Of a stretch of DNA of 64,000 bases, positions 33,278 through 42,522 are shown piece by piece. Below the pieces are notes generated by a model. It was given only the letters and a program-made list of their open reading frames with translations. It made no database searches and had not been told where the DNA came from. The first letter of the stretch is position 1, and each line of letters starts with the position of its first letter. Source of the DNA: Vreelandella sp042466685 (lineage in GTDB: Bacteria; Pseudomonadota; Gammaproteobacteria; Pseudomonadales; Halomonadaceae); NCBI RefSeq assembly GCF_042466685.1, contig NZ_CP170448.1, positions 4,774,001 through 4,838,000 of the forward strand, in the 5' to 3' direction. A program made the translations under genes and the position numbers.

Positions 33278-34657
33278 TTACTTCTTCATCTGGTTGGCTT
33301 TCTCGACGGCTTCGTCGATGGAGCCGACCATGTAGAAGGCCTGTTCCGGCATATCGTCGTATTCACCAGCAAGAATGCCCTGGAAGCCACTAATCGTGTC
33401 TTTCAGTGAGACATACTTACCTGGTGAACCGGTGAATACCTCCGCCACGAAGAACGGCTGCGACAAGAAGCGCTGGATTTTACGTGCCCGTGATACGGCC
33501 AGCTTGTCTTCATCAGACAGCTCGTCCATACCCAGAATGGCAATAATATCCTTAAGCTCTTTGTAGCGCTGAAGAACGTTTTGCACACCGCGCGCGGTAG
33601 CATAGTGCTCTTCACCAACGACCAACGGATCCAACTGACGCGAAGTGGAGTCCAGCGGGTCGATCGCCGGGTAGATACCCAGTTCGGCGATTGAACGCGC
33701 CAGTACCACGGTGGCGTCAAGGTGTGAGAAGGTGGTTGCCGGCGACGGGTCAGTCAAGTCATCCGCAGGTACGTAAACGGCCTGTACGGAAGTGATTGAA
33801 CCGGTTTTCGTCGAGGTAATACGCTCCTGCAGAACGCCCATCTCTTCAGCCAGTGTCGGCTGATAACCTACCGCTGACGGCATACGACCCAGCAGTGCCG
33901 ATACTTCGGTACCGGCCAAGGTGTAGCGGTAGATGTTATCGACGAACAGCAGAACATCGCGGCCTTCATCACGGAATTTCTCGGCGATGGTCAGGCCAGT
34001 CAGCGCTACGCGCAGACGGTTACCCGGGGGTTCGTTCATCTGACCGTAAACCAGCGATACCTTATCAATAACGTTGGATTCAGTCATTTCGTGATAGAAG
34101 TCGTTACCCTCACGCGTACGCTCACCGACACCAGCGAATACAGAGTAGCCGCTGTGCTCGGTGGCGATGTTGCGGATAAGCTCCATCATGTTAACGGTTT
34201 TGCCGACACCGGCGCCGCCGAACAGACCCACTTTACCACCCTTAGCGAACGGGCAGACCAAGTCGATCACCTTGATACCGGTTTCCAGCAGCTCGTTAGA
34301 GGCCGCTTGGTCGGCATAGCCAGGCGCTTTACGGTGGATCGGCATACGCTCTTGCTCGCCGATCGGCCCCGCTTCGTCAATCGGCTCGCCGAGTACGTTC
34401 ATAATACGGCCCAGCGTTTCCTTACCTACCGGTACGGAAATCGCGGCACCTGTGCTGGCCACGTCCATGCCACGCTTCAAGCCCTCAGTGGAGCCCATGG
34501 CGATGGTGCGCACCACGCCGTCGCCCAGCTGCTGCTGGACTTCGAGGATGGTCTCAACATCGGAGACCTTCAGCGCGTCGTAGACCTTGGGCACAGAGTC
34601 CCGCGGAAACTCTACGTCAATCACCGCGCCGATGATTTGTACGATACGTCCGCTCAT
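33278..34657 (-). CDS. atpD: F1 ATP synthase beta subunit
   Basis: The 459-residue catalytic subunit has Walker A GLFGGAGVGKTVNMMEL, the Glu of the GERTREGNDFY segment, Walker B VLLFVDNIYRYTLAGTEVS and the signature PAIDPLDSTSRQLDP. It forms the three catalytic sites of F1. It lies between atpG and atpC. The usual bacterial Walker B context IFRFTQAG reads IYRYTLAG here, a mild variant. Confidence 0.98.
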   Translation of the reverse strand: MSGRIVQIIGAVIDVEFPRDSVPKVYDALKVSDVETILEVQQQLGDGVVRTIAMGSTEGLKRGMDVASTGAAISVPVGKETLGRIMNVLGEPIDEAGPIGEQERMPIHRKAPGYADQAASNELLETGIKVIDLVCPFAKGGKVGLFGGAGVGKTVNMMELIRNIATEHSGYSVFAGVGERTREGNDFYHEMTESNVIDKVSLVYGQMNEPPGNRLRVALTGLTIAEKFRDEGRDVLLFVDNIYRYTLAGTEVSALLGRMPSAVGYQPTLAEEMGVLQERITSTKTGSITSVQAVYVPADDLTDPSPATTFSHLDATVVLARSIAELGIYPAIDPLDSTSRQLDPLVVGEEHYATARGVQNVLQRYKELKDIIAILGMDELSDEDKLAVSRARKIQRFLSQPFFVAEVFTGSPGKYVSLKDTISGFQGILAGEYDDMPEQAFYMVGSIDEAVEKANQMKK

Positions 34658-34730
34658 CTTGGTTCCTCTCTAAAACCTGCAAATGAAACCTGTCTGCCGG
34701 GAGCCGCTAATAGCGTCGGCTCCCTAGGCG

Positions 34731-35618
34731 TTATACGGCAGCAGCGCCGCCGACGATCTCAGAAATTTCCTGGGTGATGGCGGCCTGACGGGCCTTGTTG
34801 TAAACCATCTCCAGATCGTCGATCAGGCCGCCTGCGTTGTCAGTGGCACTTTTCATAGCGATCATTCGAGCAGCTTGTTCACAAGCGCCGTTTTCCACTA
34901 CCGCCTGATACACCTGCGATTCGATGAAACGAACCAGCAGGCTATCGAGCAGCGCCTTGGCATCCGGTTCATACAGGTAGTCCCAGCTTCCGGGACGGGC
35001 GTTTTCGTCGTCCTGCTCTGCGTCTGCGCCCATATCAGGCGACAGTGGAAGAAGCTGACGAACCACAGGCTTTTGCGTCATGGTGTTAACAAACTCGTTA
35101 TGCACCACATAAAGCCGGTCGAGACGTCCTTCATCGTACGCTTCGAGCATGACCTTAATACTGCCAATCAACCCCTCAACGGACGGGGCTTCGCCTAAAC
35201 CACTCTTCGCCGCCACCAAATTGCCGCCGTAGTTGCGGAAAAAGGTGCTGGCTTTAGCGCCCAAGGCGCAAAAATCCTGCTCAGCGCCCTGTTTTTTCCA
35301 CTCGCTGGCCTGTTTGAGTAAGGCTTTGAACAGGTTATGGTTTAAACCACCGCACAGACCACGGTCTGTGGAAACCACGATGTAACCAACGCGCTTAACC
35401 TCGCTACGCTCGACCATATAGTCGTGCTTGTACTCGGGGTTAGCGTCGGCAATGTGGCCGACCACATTACGGATCTGCTTAGCGTAAGGCTGACTAGCTC
35501 TCATCAGATCTTGCGCTTTACGCATTTTCGATGCAGCCACCATTTCCATGGCGCTGGTAATCTTCTGCGTATTTTTAATGCTCCCGATCTGGGTGCGTAT
35601 CTCTTTTGCAGCTGCCAT
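34731..35618 (-). CDS. atpG: F1 ATP synthase gamma subunit
   Basis: The 295-residue central stalk subunit starts MAAAKEIRTQIGSIKNTQKI. It has the N-terminal coiled-coil helix (TSAMEMVAASKMRKAQDLM), the Rossmann-like middle (VSTDRGLCGGLNHNL) and the C-terminal helix (ARMIAMKSATDNAGGLIDD, then NKARQAAITQEISEIVGGAAA). It is about eight residues longer than in E. coli, in an acidic loop near GADAEQDDENARPG. It turns inside F1 to drive catalysis. Confidence 0.97.
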   Translation of the reverse strand: MAAAKEIRTQIGSIKNTQKITSAMEMVAASKMRKAQDLMRASQPYAKQIRNVVGHIADANPEYKHDYMVERSEVKRVGYIVVSTDRGLCGGLNHNLFKALLKQASEWKKQGAEQDFCALGAKASTFFRNYGGNLVAAKSGLGEAPSVEGLIGSIKVMLEAYDEGRLDRLYVVHNEFVNTMTQKPVVRQLLPLSPDMGADAEQDDENARPGSWDYLYEPDAKALLDSLLVRFIESQVYQAVVENGACEQAARMIAMKSATDNAGGLIDDLEMVYNKARQAAITQEISEIVGGAAAV

Positions 35619-35683
35619 AGCGATCTACCCTTCGTTCGTGGCTCTCAGAAAGCATGCAAACCCGCCCGCAGGCGGGCCAGACA

Positions 35684-37228
35684 TTACCAGCTCTGAGTCG
35701 CCTTGAACTGCTCGAGACCCGACTTCAAGCTGTCTTGAATCTCACCGTTGTAGTCGCCGGTCTGGTTGATCTTGTCGAGCAGATCAGCGTGTTCAGATCT
35801 CATGTAGTCGTGCAGCGCACGCTCAAAATCCAACACTTTGTCCACTTCAACGTCGTCCAGGAAGCCTTCGTTGGCGGCATAGAGCGACAGCGCCATTTCA
35901 GCGATCGACATCGGCGAGTACTGGTTCTGCTTCATCAGCTCGGTTACACGCTGACCGTGCTCCAGCTGCTTACGCGTCGCTTCATCAAGATCAGAGGCAA
36001 ACTGCGAGAACGCCGCCAGTTCACGGTACTGAGCCAAGGCTAGACGTACGCTACCGCCGAGCTTCTTGATGATCTTGGTCTGCGCCGAACCACCCACACG
36101 GGAAACCGACAGACCCGCGTTGATCGCCGGACGAATACCGGAGTTAAACAGGTTGGTTTCCAGGAAGATCTGACCGTCGGTGATCGAGATAACATTGGTC
36201 GGAACGAACGCAGAAACGTCACCACCCTGGGTTTCGATGATCGGCAGCGCGGTCAATGAACCGGTTTTGCCTTTCACTTCACCGTTGGTGAACTTCTCGA
36301 CGTAGTCGGCGTTAACCCGTGCTGCACGCTCCAGCAGACGCGAGTGGAGGTAGAATACATCACCGGGATAAGCTTCACGGCCCGGCGGACGACGCAGCAG
36401 CAGCGATACCTGACGGTAGGCAACGGCCTGCTTGGAGAGGTCGTCATACACGATGAGCGAGTTCTCGCCGCGGTCACGGAAGTATTCGCCCATGGTGCAG
36501 CCAGAGTAGGCGGCCAGGAACTGCATCGGCGCCGGATCCGCAGCGCCAGCGGCGACCACGATGGTGTGCTCCATAGCGCCATGCTCTTCAAGCTTGCGCA
36601 CCACGTTGGCAATGGTCGACTGCTTCTGACCAATGGCGACGTAGACACAGGTCACGCCTTTGCCTTTCTGGTTGATGATGGCATCAATGGCAATGGCGGA
36701 TTTACCGATCTGACGGTCACCGATGATCAGCTCACGCTGGCCACGGCCAATCGGCACCATGGCGTCGATAGACTTAAGACCGGTTTGAATCGGCTCATCA
36801 ACGGATTGACGGGTAATAACGCCTGGCGCCACTTTCTCAACGGCGTCGGTCATTTTAGCGTTAATCTCGCCTTTACCATCGATGGGGTTACCCAGCGCAT
36901 CGACAACGCGACCAATCAGTTCAGGCCCTACCGGCACTTCGAGAATACGACCGGTACACTTGGCGGTCATGCCCTCTTCAAGCTGCAGGTAGTCACCCAG
37001 TACCACGGCACCTACGGAGTCGCGCTCCAGGTTCAGTACCATGCCGAAAATACTGTTGGGGAATTCAATCATTTCACCAAACATCGCGTCTTCGAGGCCG
37101 TGAATTTTCACGATACCGTCGGAAACAGTGACAATGGTGCCCTGATTACGGGCTTCGGATGCGACGTCAAGCTTCTCAATTCGCTGCTTGATGATGTCGC
37201 TGATCTCGGAAGGATTCAGTTGCTGCAT
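35684..37228 (-). CDS. atpA: F1 ATP synthase alpha subunit
   Basis: The 514-residue subunit starts MQQLNPSEISDIIKQRIEKL and has Walker A GDRQIGKSAIA, VYVAIGQKQST and the signature SLLLRRPPGREAYPGDVFY. The C-terminal arm near LDEATRKQLEHGQRVTELM is standard. It binds nucleotide at non-catalytic sites and contacts the delta/b stator. The gene precedes atpG. Confidence 0.98.
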   Translation of the reverse strand: MQQLNPSEISDIIKQRIEKLDVASEARNQGTIVTVSDGIVKIHGLEDAMFGEMIEFPNSIFGMVLNLERDSVGAVVLGDYLQLEEGMTAKCTGRILEVPVGPELIGRVVDALGNPIDGKGEINAKMTDAVEKVAPGVITRQSVDEPIQTGLKSIDAMVPIGRGQRELIIGDRQIGKSAIAIDAIINQKGKGVTCVYVAIGQKQSTIANVVRKLEEHGAMEHTIVVAAGAADPAPMQFLAAYSGCTMGEYFRDRGENSLIVYDDLSKQAVAYRQVSLLLRRPPGREAYPGDVFYLHSRLLERAARVNADYVEKFTNGEVKGKTGSLTALPIIETQGGDVSAFVPTNVISITDGQIFLETNLFNSGIRPAINAGLSVSRVGGSAQTKIIKKLGGSVRLALAQYRELAAFSQFASDLDEATRKQLEHGQRVTELMKQNQYSPMSIAEMALSLYAANEGFLDDVEVDKVLDFERALHDYMRSEHADLLDKINQTGDYNGEIQDSLKSGLEQFKATQSW

Positions 37229-37244
37229 GCCATGTCCCTCAGAC

Positions 37245-37781
37245 TCAAGCGGTTAGCGCTTCGGAAAGGCGGTTCAAACGACCACGTACCGACCCGTCAA
37301 TAACGGTGTCGCCAGCACGCAGGATGACACCGCCGATAAGCGACTTGTCCACCTGAGTAGTAATGGAGATTTCGCGATTCAGACGTTTCTTGAGCGCGTT
37401 CGCTAGCTTGGTCTTCTGCTTACTGTCTAATTTGTAAGCGGAGGTGACGTTCACTTCTACACGCTGCTCGTGTTCGGCACGAAGGTGCTCAAACTCCGCA
37501 GCGATTGATGAAAGTGACATCAAACGACCTTGGTCTGCCAAAACATCTAAAAAACGCTGTAAAGCGTCGTCTTGTTCGCCTGGTGTCATATCGGCTAACA
37601 ACGATACTTTTTGTGCATTCTCGAGTTTTGGACTGCCCAGCAAACGACGAACATCGCTGTCAGCGACGGCTAAGCTTAAAAAGCCCAGCGCCTGTGACCA
37701 GCGATCAAGCGCCTCATGATCACGCGCGTATTCAAACGCTGCTTTAGCGTAAGGACGAGCGACGGTCAGTAATTCCGCCAT
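37245..37781 (-). CDS. atpH: F1 ATP synthase delta subunit
   Basis: The 178-residue stator subunit starts with LLTVARPYAKAAFEYA and has the C-terminal motif DKSLIGGVILRAGDTVIDGSV. It connects the b subunits to the top of alpha. It lies between atpF and atpA with short spacers, 11 bp before and 16 bp after. Confidence 0.96.
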   Translation of the reverse strand: MAELLTVARPYAKAAFEYARDHEALDRWSQALGFLSLAVADSDVRRLLGSPKLENAQKVSLLADMTPGEQDDALQRFLDVLADQGRLMSLSSIAAEFEHLRAEHEQRVEVNVTSAYKLDSKQKTKLANALKKRLNREISITTQVDKSLIGGVILRAGDTVIDGSVRGRLNRLSEALTA

Positions 37782-37792
37782 AATTCACCTCC

Positions 37793-38263
37793 CTACAGTT
37801 CAGCAGCAAGCTCATCAAGTAACTTGCGATGGGCTTGTTCGTCGACCGAAGCTTCAAGAACACGCTCGGCACCCATAACAGCGAGATAAGAGACCTGGGC
37901 GCGAAGCTCGTCTTTTGCACGATTCACTTCTTGCTCGATCTCTGAACGTGCGCTGGCTACTAGGCGTTCGCCTTCGGCACGGGCTTGCTCGCGGGCTTCT
38001 TCAATCATCTGGGCAGAGCGCTTGTTGGCCTGCTCAAGAATTTGAGAAGCTTGCTCCTTGCTTTCACGCAGCGTCTGTTCTGCCCGCTCTTGAGCAAGCT
38101 CAAGATCACGGTTAGCACGGCTGGCTGCGTCCAAGCCATCAGCAATTTTCTTCTGACGCTCATGAAGCGCGTTGCTGATCGGAGGCCACACATACTTTAT
38201 GCAAAACCAGACAAAGATCGCGAAGGCGATCGTCTGCCCGATTAGCGTCATGTTGATATTCAC
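37793..38263 (-). CDS. atpF: Fo ATP synthase b subunit
   Basis: The 156-residue protein starts MNINMTLIGQTIAFAIFVWF, a single N-terminal membrane helix, and continues as a long charged helix (LHERQKKIADGLDAASRANR, then QASQILEQANKRSAQMIEEA) that dimerises as the peripheral stalk. Length and composition match the bacterial family. It follows atpE. Confidence 0.97.
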   Translation of the reverse strand: MNINMTLIGQTIAFAIFVWFCIKYVWPPISNALHERQKKIADGLDAASRANRDLELAQERAEQTLRESKEQASQILEQANKRSAQMIEEAREQARAEGERLVASARSEIEQEVNRAKDELRAQVSYLAVMGAERVLEASVDEQAHRKLLDELAAEL

Positions 38264-38339
38264 AGGAATGTACCTCTGACAAGTTCGTGGCGACCGGAGT
38301 GAAACAAAACCGAGCGCTTAGCGCCCGGCTGAGCTGTCA

Positions 38340-38567
38340 TTAACCGGCAACAACGAAAATCAGGTACATCGCAATACCAACACCGATCATCGGAACGGCG
38401 TCAAGCAGGCCGGCCATGATGAAGGTTTTGGTTTGCAGTTGGTCACCCAGTTCAGGCTGACGTGCAGTTGACTCAAGCAGTTTGCCGCCCAACAGAGCGA
38501 AGCCAATGCCGGTAGCCAGTGCGCCCAGACCGATGATGATGGCAGCTGAAAGATAAACCATTTCCAT
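38340..38567 (-). CDS. atpE: Fo ATP synthase c subunit
   Basis: The 75-residue hairpin has two TM helices, the polar loop RQPEL and the ion-binding Asp56 in GLLDAVPMIGVG. The binding helix lacks the Gln/Glu-Ser-Thr pattern of Na+-binding rings, so a proton ring is expected despite the halophilic background. The ATG follows AGGAGC. The number of copies per ring cannot be told. Confidence 0.97.
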   Translation of the reverse strand: MEMVYLSAAIIIGLGALATGIGFALLGGKLLESTARQPELGDQLQTKTFIMAGLLDAVPMIGVGIAMYLIFVVAG

Positions 38568-38631
38568 GATGAAGCTCCTGAGTTTAAGTTTTGGTTAAGG
38601 GTTGAGGGTTAATGAAAACGTTATTGCTAGG

Positions 38632-39465
38632 TTAATGGTGTTCGTGTGCAGCGCTCAGATATACAACCGATAGCGTTGTAAAAATGAAGGCCTGCAGAGT
38701 GACCACCAAGATGTGGAAGATGGCCCACGGCACATCCAATAGCCAGATAGCCCAGAACGGCAGCAGGGCGATCAGAATAAAGATCACTTCACCGGCAAAC
38801 ATGTTGCCGAAAAGACGTAGACCGAGACCTAGCGGCTTCACGAGCAAGCCAATGATTTCGAGTACTAGGTTGAAAGGAATCAGCGCCCAGTGATTGAACG
38901 GCGTTAACGATAGCTCTCTGGCAAAACCGCCTACGCCTTTCACCTTAATGCTGTAATAAATAATCAGACCAAACACACCCAGCGCCATACCCAGTGTGGC
39001 GTTGGGGTCAGTGGTCGGGACAATCTTCATATAGTCGACGCCAAGCTTGGCGAACAGCACAGGGAAGTAGTCCACTGGGATGATTTTCAGCGTGTTCATC
39101 AGCAAAATCCACACGAACAGCGTCAACGCTAATGGCGCAATCATCGGGTTTTTGCCATGGAAAGTAGCGCGAGTAAGGTTCTCAATAAACTCAACGACCA
39201 TCTCTACCGCATTTTGTAGCCCACCGGGTACCCCAGTAGTCGCCATTTTACCGGCTTTGCGGAAAACCCAGATAAATAGCAAACCCATGGCGATAGACCA
39301 GCCCATGGTGTCTAAGTGAATGGCCCAAAAGCCCATTTCACGGGCCTCTTCAGCAGAGTGTGCCAGCGACCAGCCATTTTCGGGGTGGTTGCCAAAGGTC
39401 AGGTTCTGCAAGTGGTGCTGGATATAGTAAGTCGAAGAGACTTCGTTTCCTGCGGCCATGGACAT
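38632..39465 (-). CDS. atpB: Fo ATP synthase a subunit
   Basis: The 277-residue membrane subunit has about six hydrophobic segments. The essential Arg is in GLGLRLFGNMFAGEVI, close to the half-channel residues of the last helices (LLPFWAIWLLDVPWAIFHIL then LQAFIFTTLSVVYLSAAH). It forms the proton half-channels next to the c ring. The N-terminal 35 residues are polar and somewhat long, consistent with halophile homologues. Confidence 0.97.
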   Translation of the reverse strand: MSMAAGNEVSSTYYIQHHLQNLTFGNHPENGWSLAHSAEEAREMGFWAIHLDTMGWSIAMGLLFIWVFRKAGKMATTGVPGGLQNAVEMVVEFIENLTRATFHGKNPMIAPLALTLFVWILLMNTLKIIPVDYFPVLFAKLGVDYMKIVPTTDPNATLGMALGVFGLIIYYSIKVKGVGGFARELSLTPFNHWALIPFNLVLEIIGLLVKPLGLGLRLFGNMFAGEVIFILIALLPFWAIWLLDVPWAIFHILVVTLQAFIFTTLSVVYLSAAHEHH

Positions 39466-39471
39466 GTCACC

Positions 39472-39867
39472 TCAATTAGTTGTGCGATCTCTAGGCATCA
39501 GCCAAGGCGTGAGCCAATGCGTTAGAACAACCGCGACGTAAGCATAAAAAAATAAAGCGGGGTTTGAAGGGGGCGCTGCCACGAACACTGCTACAAACAG
39601 TGCCACCGTCAAACCAAACTTACCTGCTTCAGCACGAAATAAGTGCATCGCTCCTCGTGTTCGGCGCCTAGGTTGACCCCCCCCCATTCGCTGAATAAAA
39701 AAGGCGTGCGGCAATAAGGCTACCAACGCTCCTTTAAATACCGATGAGACACCTTCAACGTCTGCGGCTAAGTAGGCTGCTAGCATACCTACAAACGTAA
39801 TTATCAGCTGTGCGACCGTCAGTCGAATGATATAGGTTTTTCGTCGCTGGGTTTCGTATCGCTGCAT
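39472..39867 (-). CDS. atpI: ATP synthase protein I
   Basis: The 131-residue protein has four hydrophobic segments, for example LTVAQLIITFVGMLAAYLAA and VALFVAVFVAAPPSNPALFF. AtpI is the first, non-stoichiometric gene of the bacterial atp operon and is thought to help c-ring assembly or Mg2+ uptake. The start is preceded by the ~90-nt leader of the operon promoter. The sequence is not highly conserved, so the call rests on position and topology. Confidence 0.88.
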   Translation of the reverse strand: MQRYETQRRKTYIIRLTVAQLIITFVGMLAAYLAADVEGVSSVFKGALVALLPHAFFIQRMGGGQPRRRTRGAMHLFRAEAGKFGLTVALFVAVFVAAPPSNPALFFYAYVAVVLTHWLTPWLMPRDRTTN

Positions 39868-39963
39868 AGCTCTTGGGAAAAATACCCAGCCTCACTAATG
39901 AAAACCCATACCTCGACAAGCTAATAGCTAGACAAACCAAGGCAACCTGCACAAATCTTGCGC

Positions 39964-39992
39964 GATTATAGGGAAGCGCTATCACACCTTCA
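39964..39992 (-). promoter_or_regulatory. Likely sigma-70 promoter of the atp operon
   Basis: On the minus strand, TTGAAG (39987-39992) is followed by a 17-bp spacer and a perfect TATAAT (39964-39969). Transcription would start near 39957, leaving about 90 nt before atpI. It is the only convincing promoter in the 217-bp gap between atpI and parB. Confidence 0.7.
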
Positions 39993-40084
39993 ACCGAACT
40001 CGCACCGATTTTGCCCGTTAAGGGCCCTATTTGCGACCAAAGAGGGAAAACGTGTGCACTTCTTACGCGATATTGAATAGCCTG

Positions 40085-41014
40085 CTATTTAATATGATTT
40101 AAGATACCGTCCAACTCTTCAAGGCTGGTATAGCGTATTGTTAATTTACCTTTGCCTTTTTGCCCATGGTCAATGGAGACAGGTGCACCGAGCAGCTCAC
40201 CAAGGTGAGTTTCAAGCTTAGCTACATCGGGTTGCTTGCTTTGCCGGCTAGGCGTTTTGATTGGCGCTTGGCTGGTTTGGACTTTTTTCACCAGTGCTTC
40301 GGTGGCCCGCACCGTCATGTCATTGTTGACCACCTCATGAGCCACCTGCCGCTGTTGGGTGCTGTTGAGCGTTAACAGCGCCCGTGCGTGGCCCATATCC
40401 AGGTCGCCGCGTTCGAGCAGGGTTTGCACTTCAGGGTCTAGCGCCAGCAGACGCAACAGGTTGGCCACCTGGGTGCGCGATTTACCCACTGCGTCGGCTA
40501 TCTGCTGCTGAGTCAGCTCAAACTCTTCGCCCAAGCGCTTAAGCGCCATGGCTTCTTCAATGGCGTTGAGGTTTTCACGCTGAATGTTTTCGATCAGCGC
40601 CAGCGCCAAAGCAACTTCATCGCTGACTTCCCGGATGACTGCCGGAATAACATCCAGCTCGGCAAGCTGAGCGGCCCGCCAGCGGCGCTCACCGGCAATA
40701 ATTTCGTAGCGATCCACGCCGATGGGGCGCACGACGATGGGCTGCATCACGCCCTGGGCGCGAATGGAGTCCGCCAGCTCTTCTAACGCTTCGGGCTGAA
40801 TATCCCGGCGCGGCTGATATTTACCCCGCGTTAATTGCCCTAACGGCAAGCGTTCAAGGCGATCCTCGGCAACGTCGCTGGCCGCAGCACTACGCGCGGC
40901 ATCAGAAAGCTCCAACGGGGTGCCGTTACCGGCAAGTTCTAAGCTGTCACGGCGACGGGCACCGGCACCAATCAGGGCATCCAGGCCACGTCCCAGCGCG
41001 GGTTTACGCGTCAT
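40085..41014 (-). CDS. parB: ParB-family chromosome partition protein (Spo0J type)
   Basis: The 309-residue protein starts MTRKPALGRGLDALIGAG. The N-terminal CTPase domain contains KYQPRRDIQPEALEELADSI and the nucleotide-binding motif AGERRWRAAQ. The HTH region follows (LTQQQIADAVGKSRTQVANL), then the C-terminal dimer domain. ParB binds parS, spreads as a CTP-dependent clamp and is moved by ParA. No parS site (GTTTCACGTGAAAC-like) was seen in the window by eye. The gene overlaps functionally with parA, 15 bp upstream. Confidence 0.96.
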   Translation of the reverse strand: MTRKPALGRGLDALIGAGARRRDSLELAGNGTPLELSDAARSAAASDVAEDRLERLPLGQLTRGKYQPRRDIQPEALEELADSIRAQGVMQPIVVRPIGVDRYEIIAGERRWRAAQLAELDVIPAVIREVSDEVALALALIENIQRENLNAIEEAMALKRLGEEFELTQQQIADAVGKSRTQVANLLRLLALDPEVQTLLERGDLDMGHARALLTLNSTQQRQVAHEVVNNDMTVRATEALVKKVQTSQAPIKTPSRQSKQPDVAKLETHLGELLGAPVSIDHGQKGKGKLTIRYTSLEELDGILNHIK

Positions 41015-41029
41015 TCGCTTTTCCTCATT

Positions 41030-41797
41030 TTATAACGCTAGGCGACGAATCATCTCTTTCGCCAACACACGATAGGCCTGGCTACCCCGGGAGAACCGGG
41101 CATATTGCGTTACGGGTAATCCGTGGCTCGGCGCTTCGGCAACTTTTACGTTGCGAGGAATGGTCGTTTTCAACAGCATGTCGCCAAAATAGTCACGCAA
41201 CTGCTTATCCACTTCCCGCGTTAAACTGGTGCGCTTGTCGTACATGGTGCGCAAAATGCCCGCAATGGCCAGATCAGGATTCACATTTTGCTTAATTTGT
41301 TCAACGGTATCGAGTAGTGCCGATAGCCCCTCCAGGGCGTAGAACTCACACTGTAGAGGGATCAGCACGCTATCGGAAGCCGTTAATGCATTCACGGTTA
41401 GCATGTTCAAAGAGGGCGGGCAGTCGATCAGCACTACGTCATACGCATCCGAGACCGAAGCAAGCGCGGTAGTTAAGCAGCTCTCGCTTTTATCGCGATC
41501 CAGTAGCTCGACTTCGGCGGCGGTGAGATCACCGTTGCCCGGCAGTACGTCGTACTTGACCGCCAGCTTTTTGACAATCGTTTCAGCAGCCGTTGCTTCG
41601 CCCAGTAGAACGTCAAGCACGCTTTTATCGAGCTCGTATTTGTCGATGCCGCTGCCCATGCTGGCATGGCCTTGGGGGTCAAGATCCACCAGCAGTACGC
41701 GACGGTCGAGCGCAGCGAGACTGGCCGCCAGGTTAACGGCCGAGGTGGTCTTGCCCACGCCGCCTTTTTGGTTGGTCAGGGCAATGATCTGGCTCAC
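41030..41797 (-). CDS. parA: ParA-family chromosome partition ATPase
   Basis: The 255-residue ATPase begins with LTNQKGGVGKTTSAVNLAAS, a deviant Walker A. Other motifs are DLDPQGHASMGSG and YDVVLIDCPPSLNMLTVNAL. It lacks the N-terminal HTH of plasmid ParA proteins, in line with the short chromosomal Soj type. It forms dynamic patterns on the nucleoid that segregate ParB-parS near the origin. It lies next to the proposed oriC. Confidence 0.97.
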   Translation of the reverse strand: MSQIIALTNQKGGVGKTTSAVNLAASLAALDRRVLLVDLDPQGHASMGSGIDKYELDKSVLDVLLGEATAAETIVKKLAVKYDVLPGNGDLTAAEVELLDRDKSESCLTTALASVSDAYDVVLIDCPPSLNMLTVNALTASDSVLIPLQCEFYALEGLSALLDTVEQIKQNVNPDLAIAGILRTMYDKRTSLTREVDKQLRDYFGDMLLKTTIPRNVKVAEAPSHGLPVTQYARFSRGSQAYRVLAKEMIRRLAL

Positions 41798-41825
41798 TTG
41801 CTCAACTCCTTCTGGGGGTCAGAAT

Positions 41826-41878
41826 CAACGTTCAGCTTTCAATCAACATTCAGCTTTCACATTTAGCTTTCAACATCC
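41826..41878. repeat. Short direct repeats after parA
   Basis: The spacer between parA and rsmG contains three imperfect copies of CAGCTTTCA-containing units about 17-18 bp apart (41833-41872), partly inside the end of rsmG. No role is visible; they may come from slippage. Confidence 0.4.
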
Positions 41879-42522
41879 AAGATCAGCAGCTGCCGCTGGG
41901 CTGCTTCAAAGGGTACTTCCAACAAATGACGCTGGTGTAAACGTATACCGGCGGGCAGGTCGCGCAGTTCATCATCCGCCCCAGGCCCTTTCATGGCTAA
42001 CCACTGGCCGTCGGCGCTGGGTAGCTGGCGGGTCAAGGTGACAAAATCGACCAAGCTGGCAAATGCTCGGGAAATCACCTGATCAAAAGCGGCGGCTTCA
42101 AACTGTTCCACCCGCGCCTGTACGGGAGTTACGTTTTCAAGCCCGAGCTCCATTACCGCCTGACGCTGAAAGCGCACCTTTTTGCCATTGCTATCCAGCA
42201 GTGTCACATCAAGCTGGGGGGCTAATATCGCTAATACGATGCCAGGAAGCCCGGGGCCCGCGCCTACATCCAGTAGCCGTGGCCCCTGGACATAGGGCAA
42301 CACAGCGGCGCTATCCAACACGTGGCGCGACACCATGTCATCCACCTCGCGTACCGCTGTGAGGTTATAAGCCCGGTTCCACTTGTGCAACAGTGCCAAT
42401 AAGCCTAGCAGCTGTTCGCGTTGATGTTCGTCAACGGCGATGCCTAACTGGCTAAGCCCTTGATCAAGCCGTGGTGCAACGCTTGCAGGTAGCGTTTTCA
42501 ACAGTGGGTTCAACGAACTCAT
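41863..42522 (-). CDS. rsmG: 16S rRNA (guanine-527-N7) methyltransferase RsmG
   Basis: The 219-residue SAM methyltransferase contains LHKWNRAYNLTAVREVDDMV and the SAM-binding motif LLDVGAGPGLPGIVLAIL, followed by VTLLDSNGKKVRFQRQAV. It methylates G527 in 16S rRNA, the streptomycin-related site. It overlaps the end of mnmG by 4 bp, giving translational coupling, the normal order gidA-gidB. Confidence 0.96.
   Translation of the reverse strand: MSSLNPLLKTLPASVAPRLDQGLSQLGIAVDEHQREQLLGLLALLHKWNRAYNLTAVREVDDMVSRHVLDSAAVLPYVQGPRLLDVGAGPGLPGIVLAILAPQLDVTLLDSNGKKVRFQRQAVMELGLENVTPVQARVEQFEAAAFDQVISRAFASLVDFVTLTRQLPSADGQWLAMKGPGADDELRDLPAGIRLHQRHLLEVPFEAAQRQLLILDVES

Noticed and set aside
34091..34777. 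A 228-residue open frame on the plus strand across atpD
   Set aside because: Antisense to the conserved atpD gene and composed of typical shadow residues.
36344..37303. A 319-residue open frame on the plus strand across atpA
   Set aside because: It is an antisense shadow of a strongly conserved gene, with no family motif or ribosome binding site.
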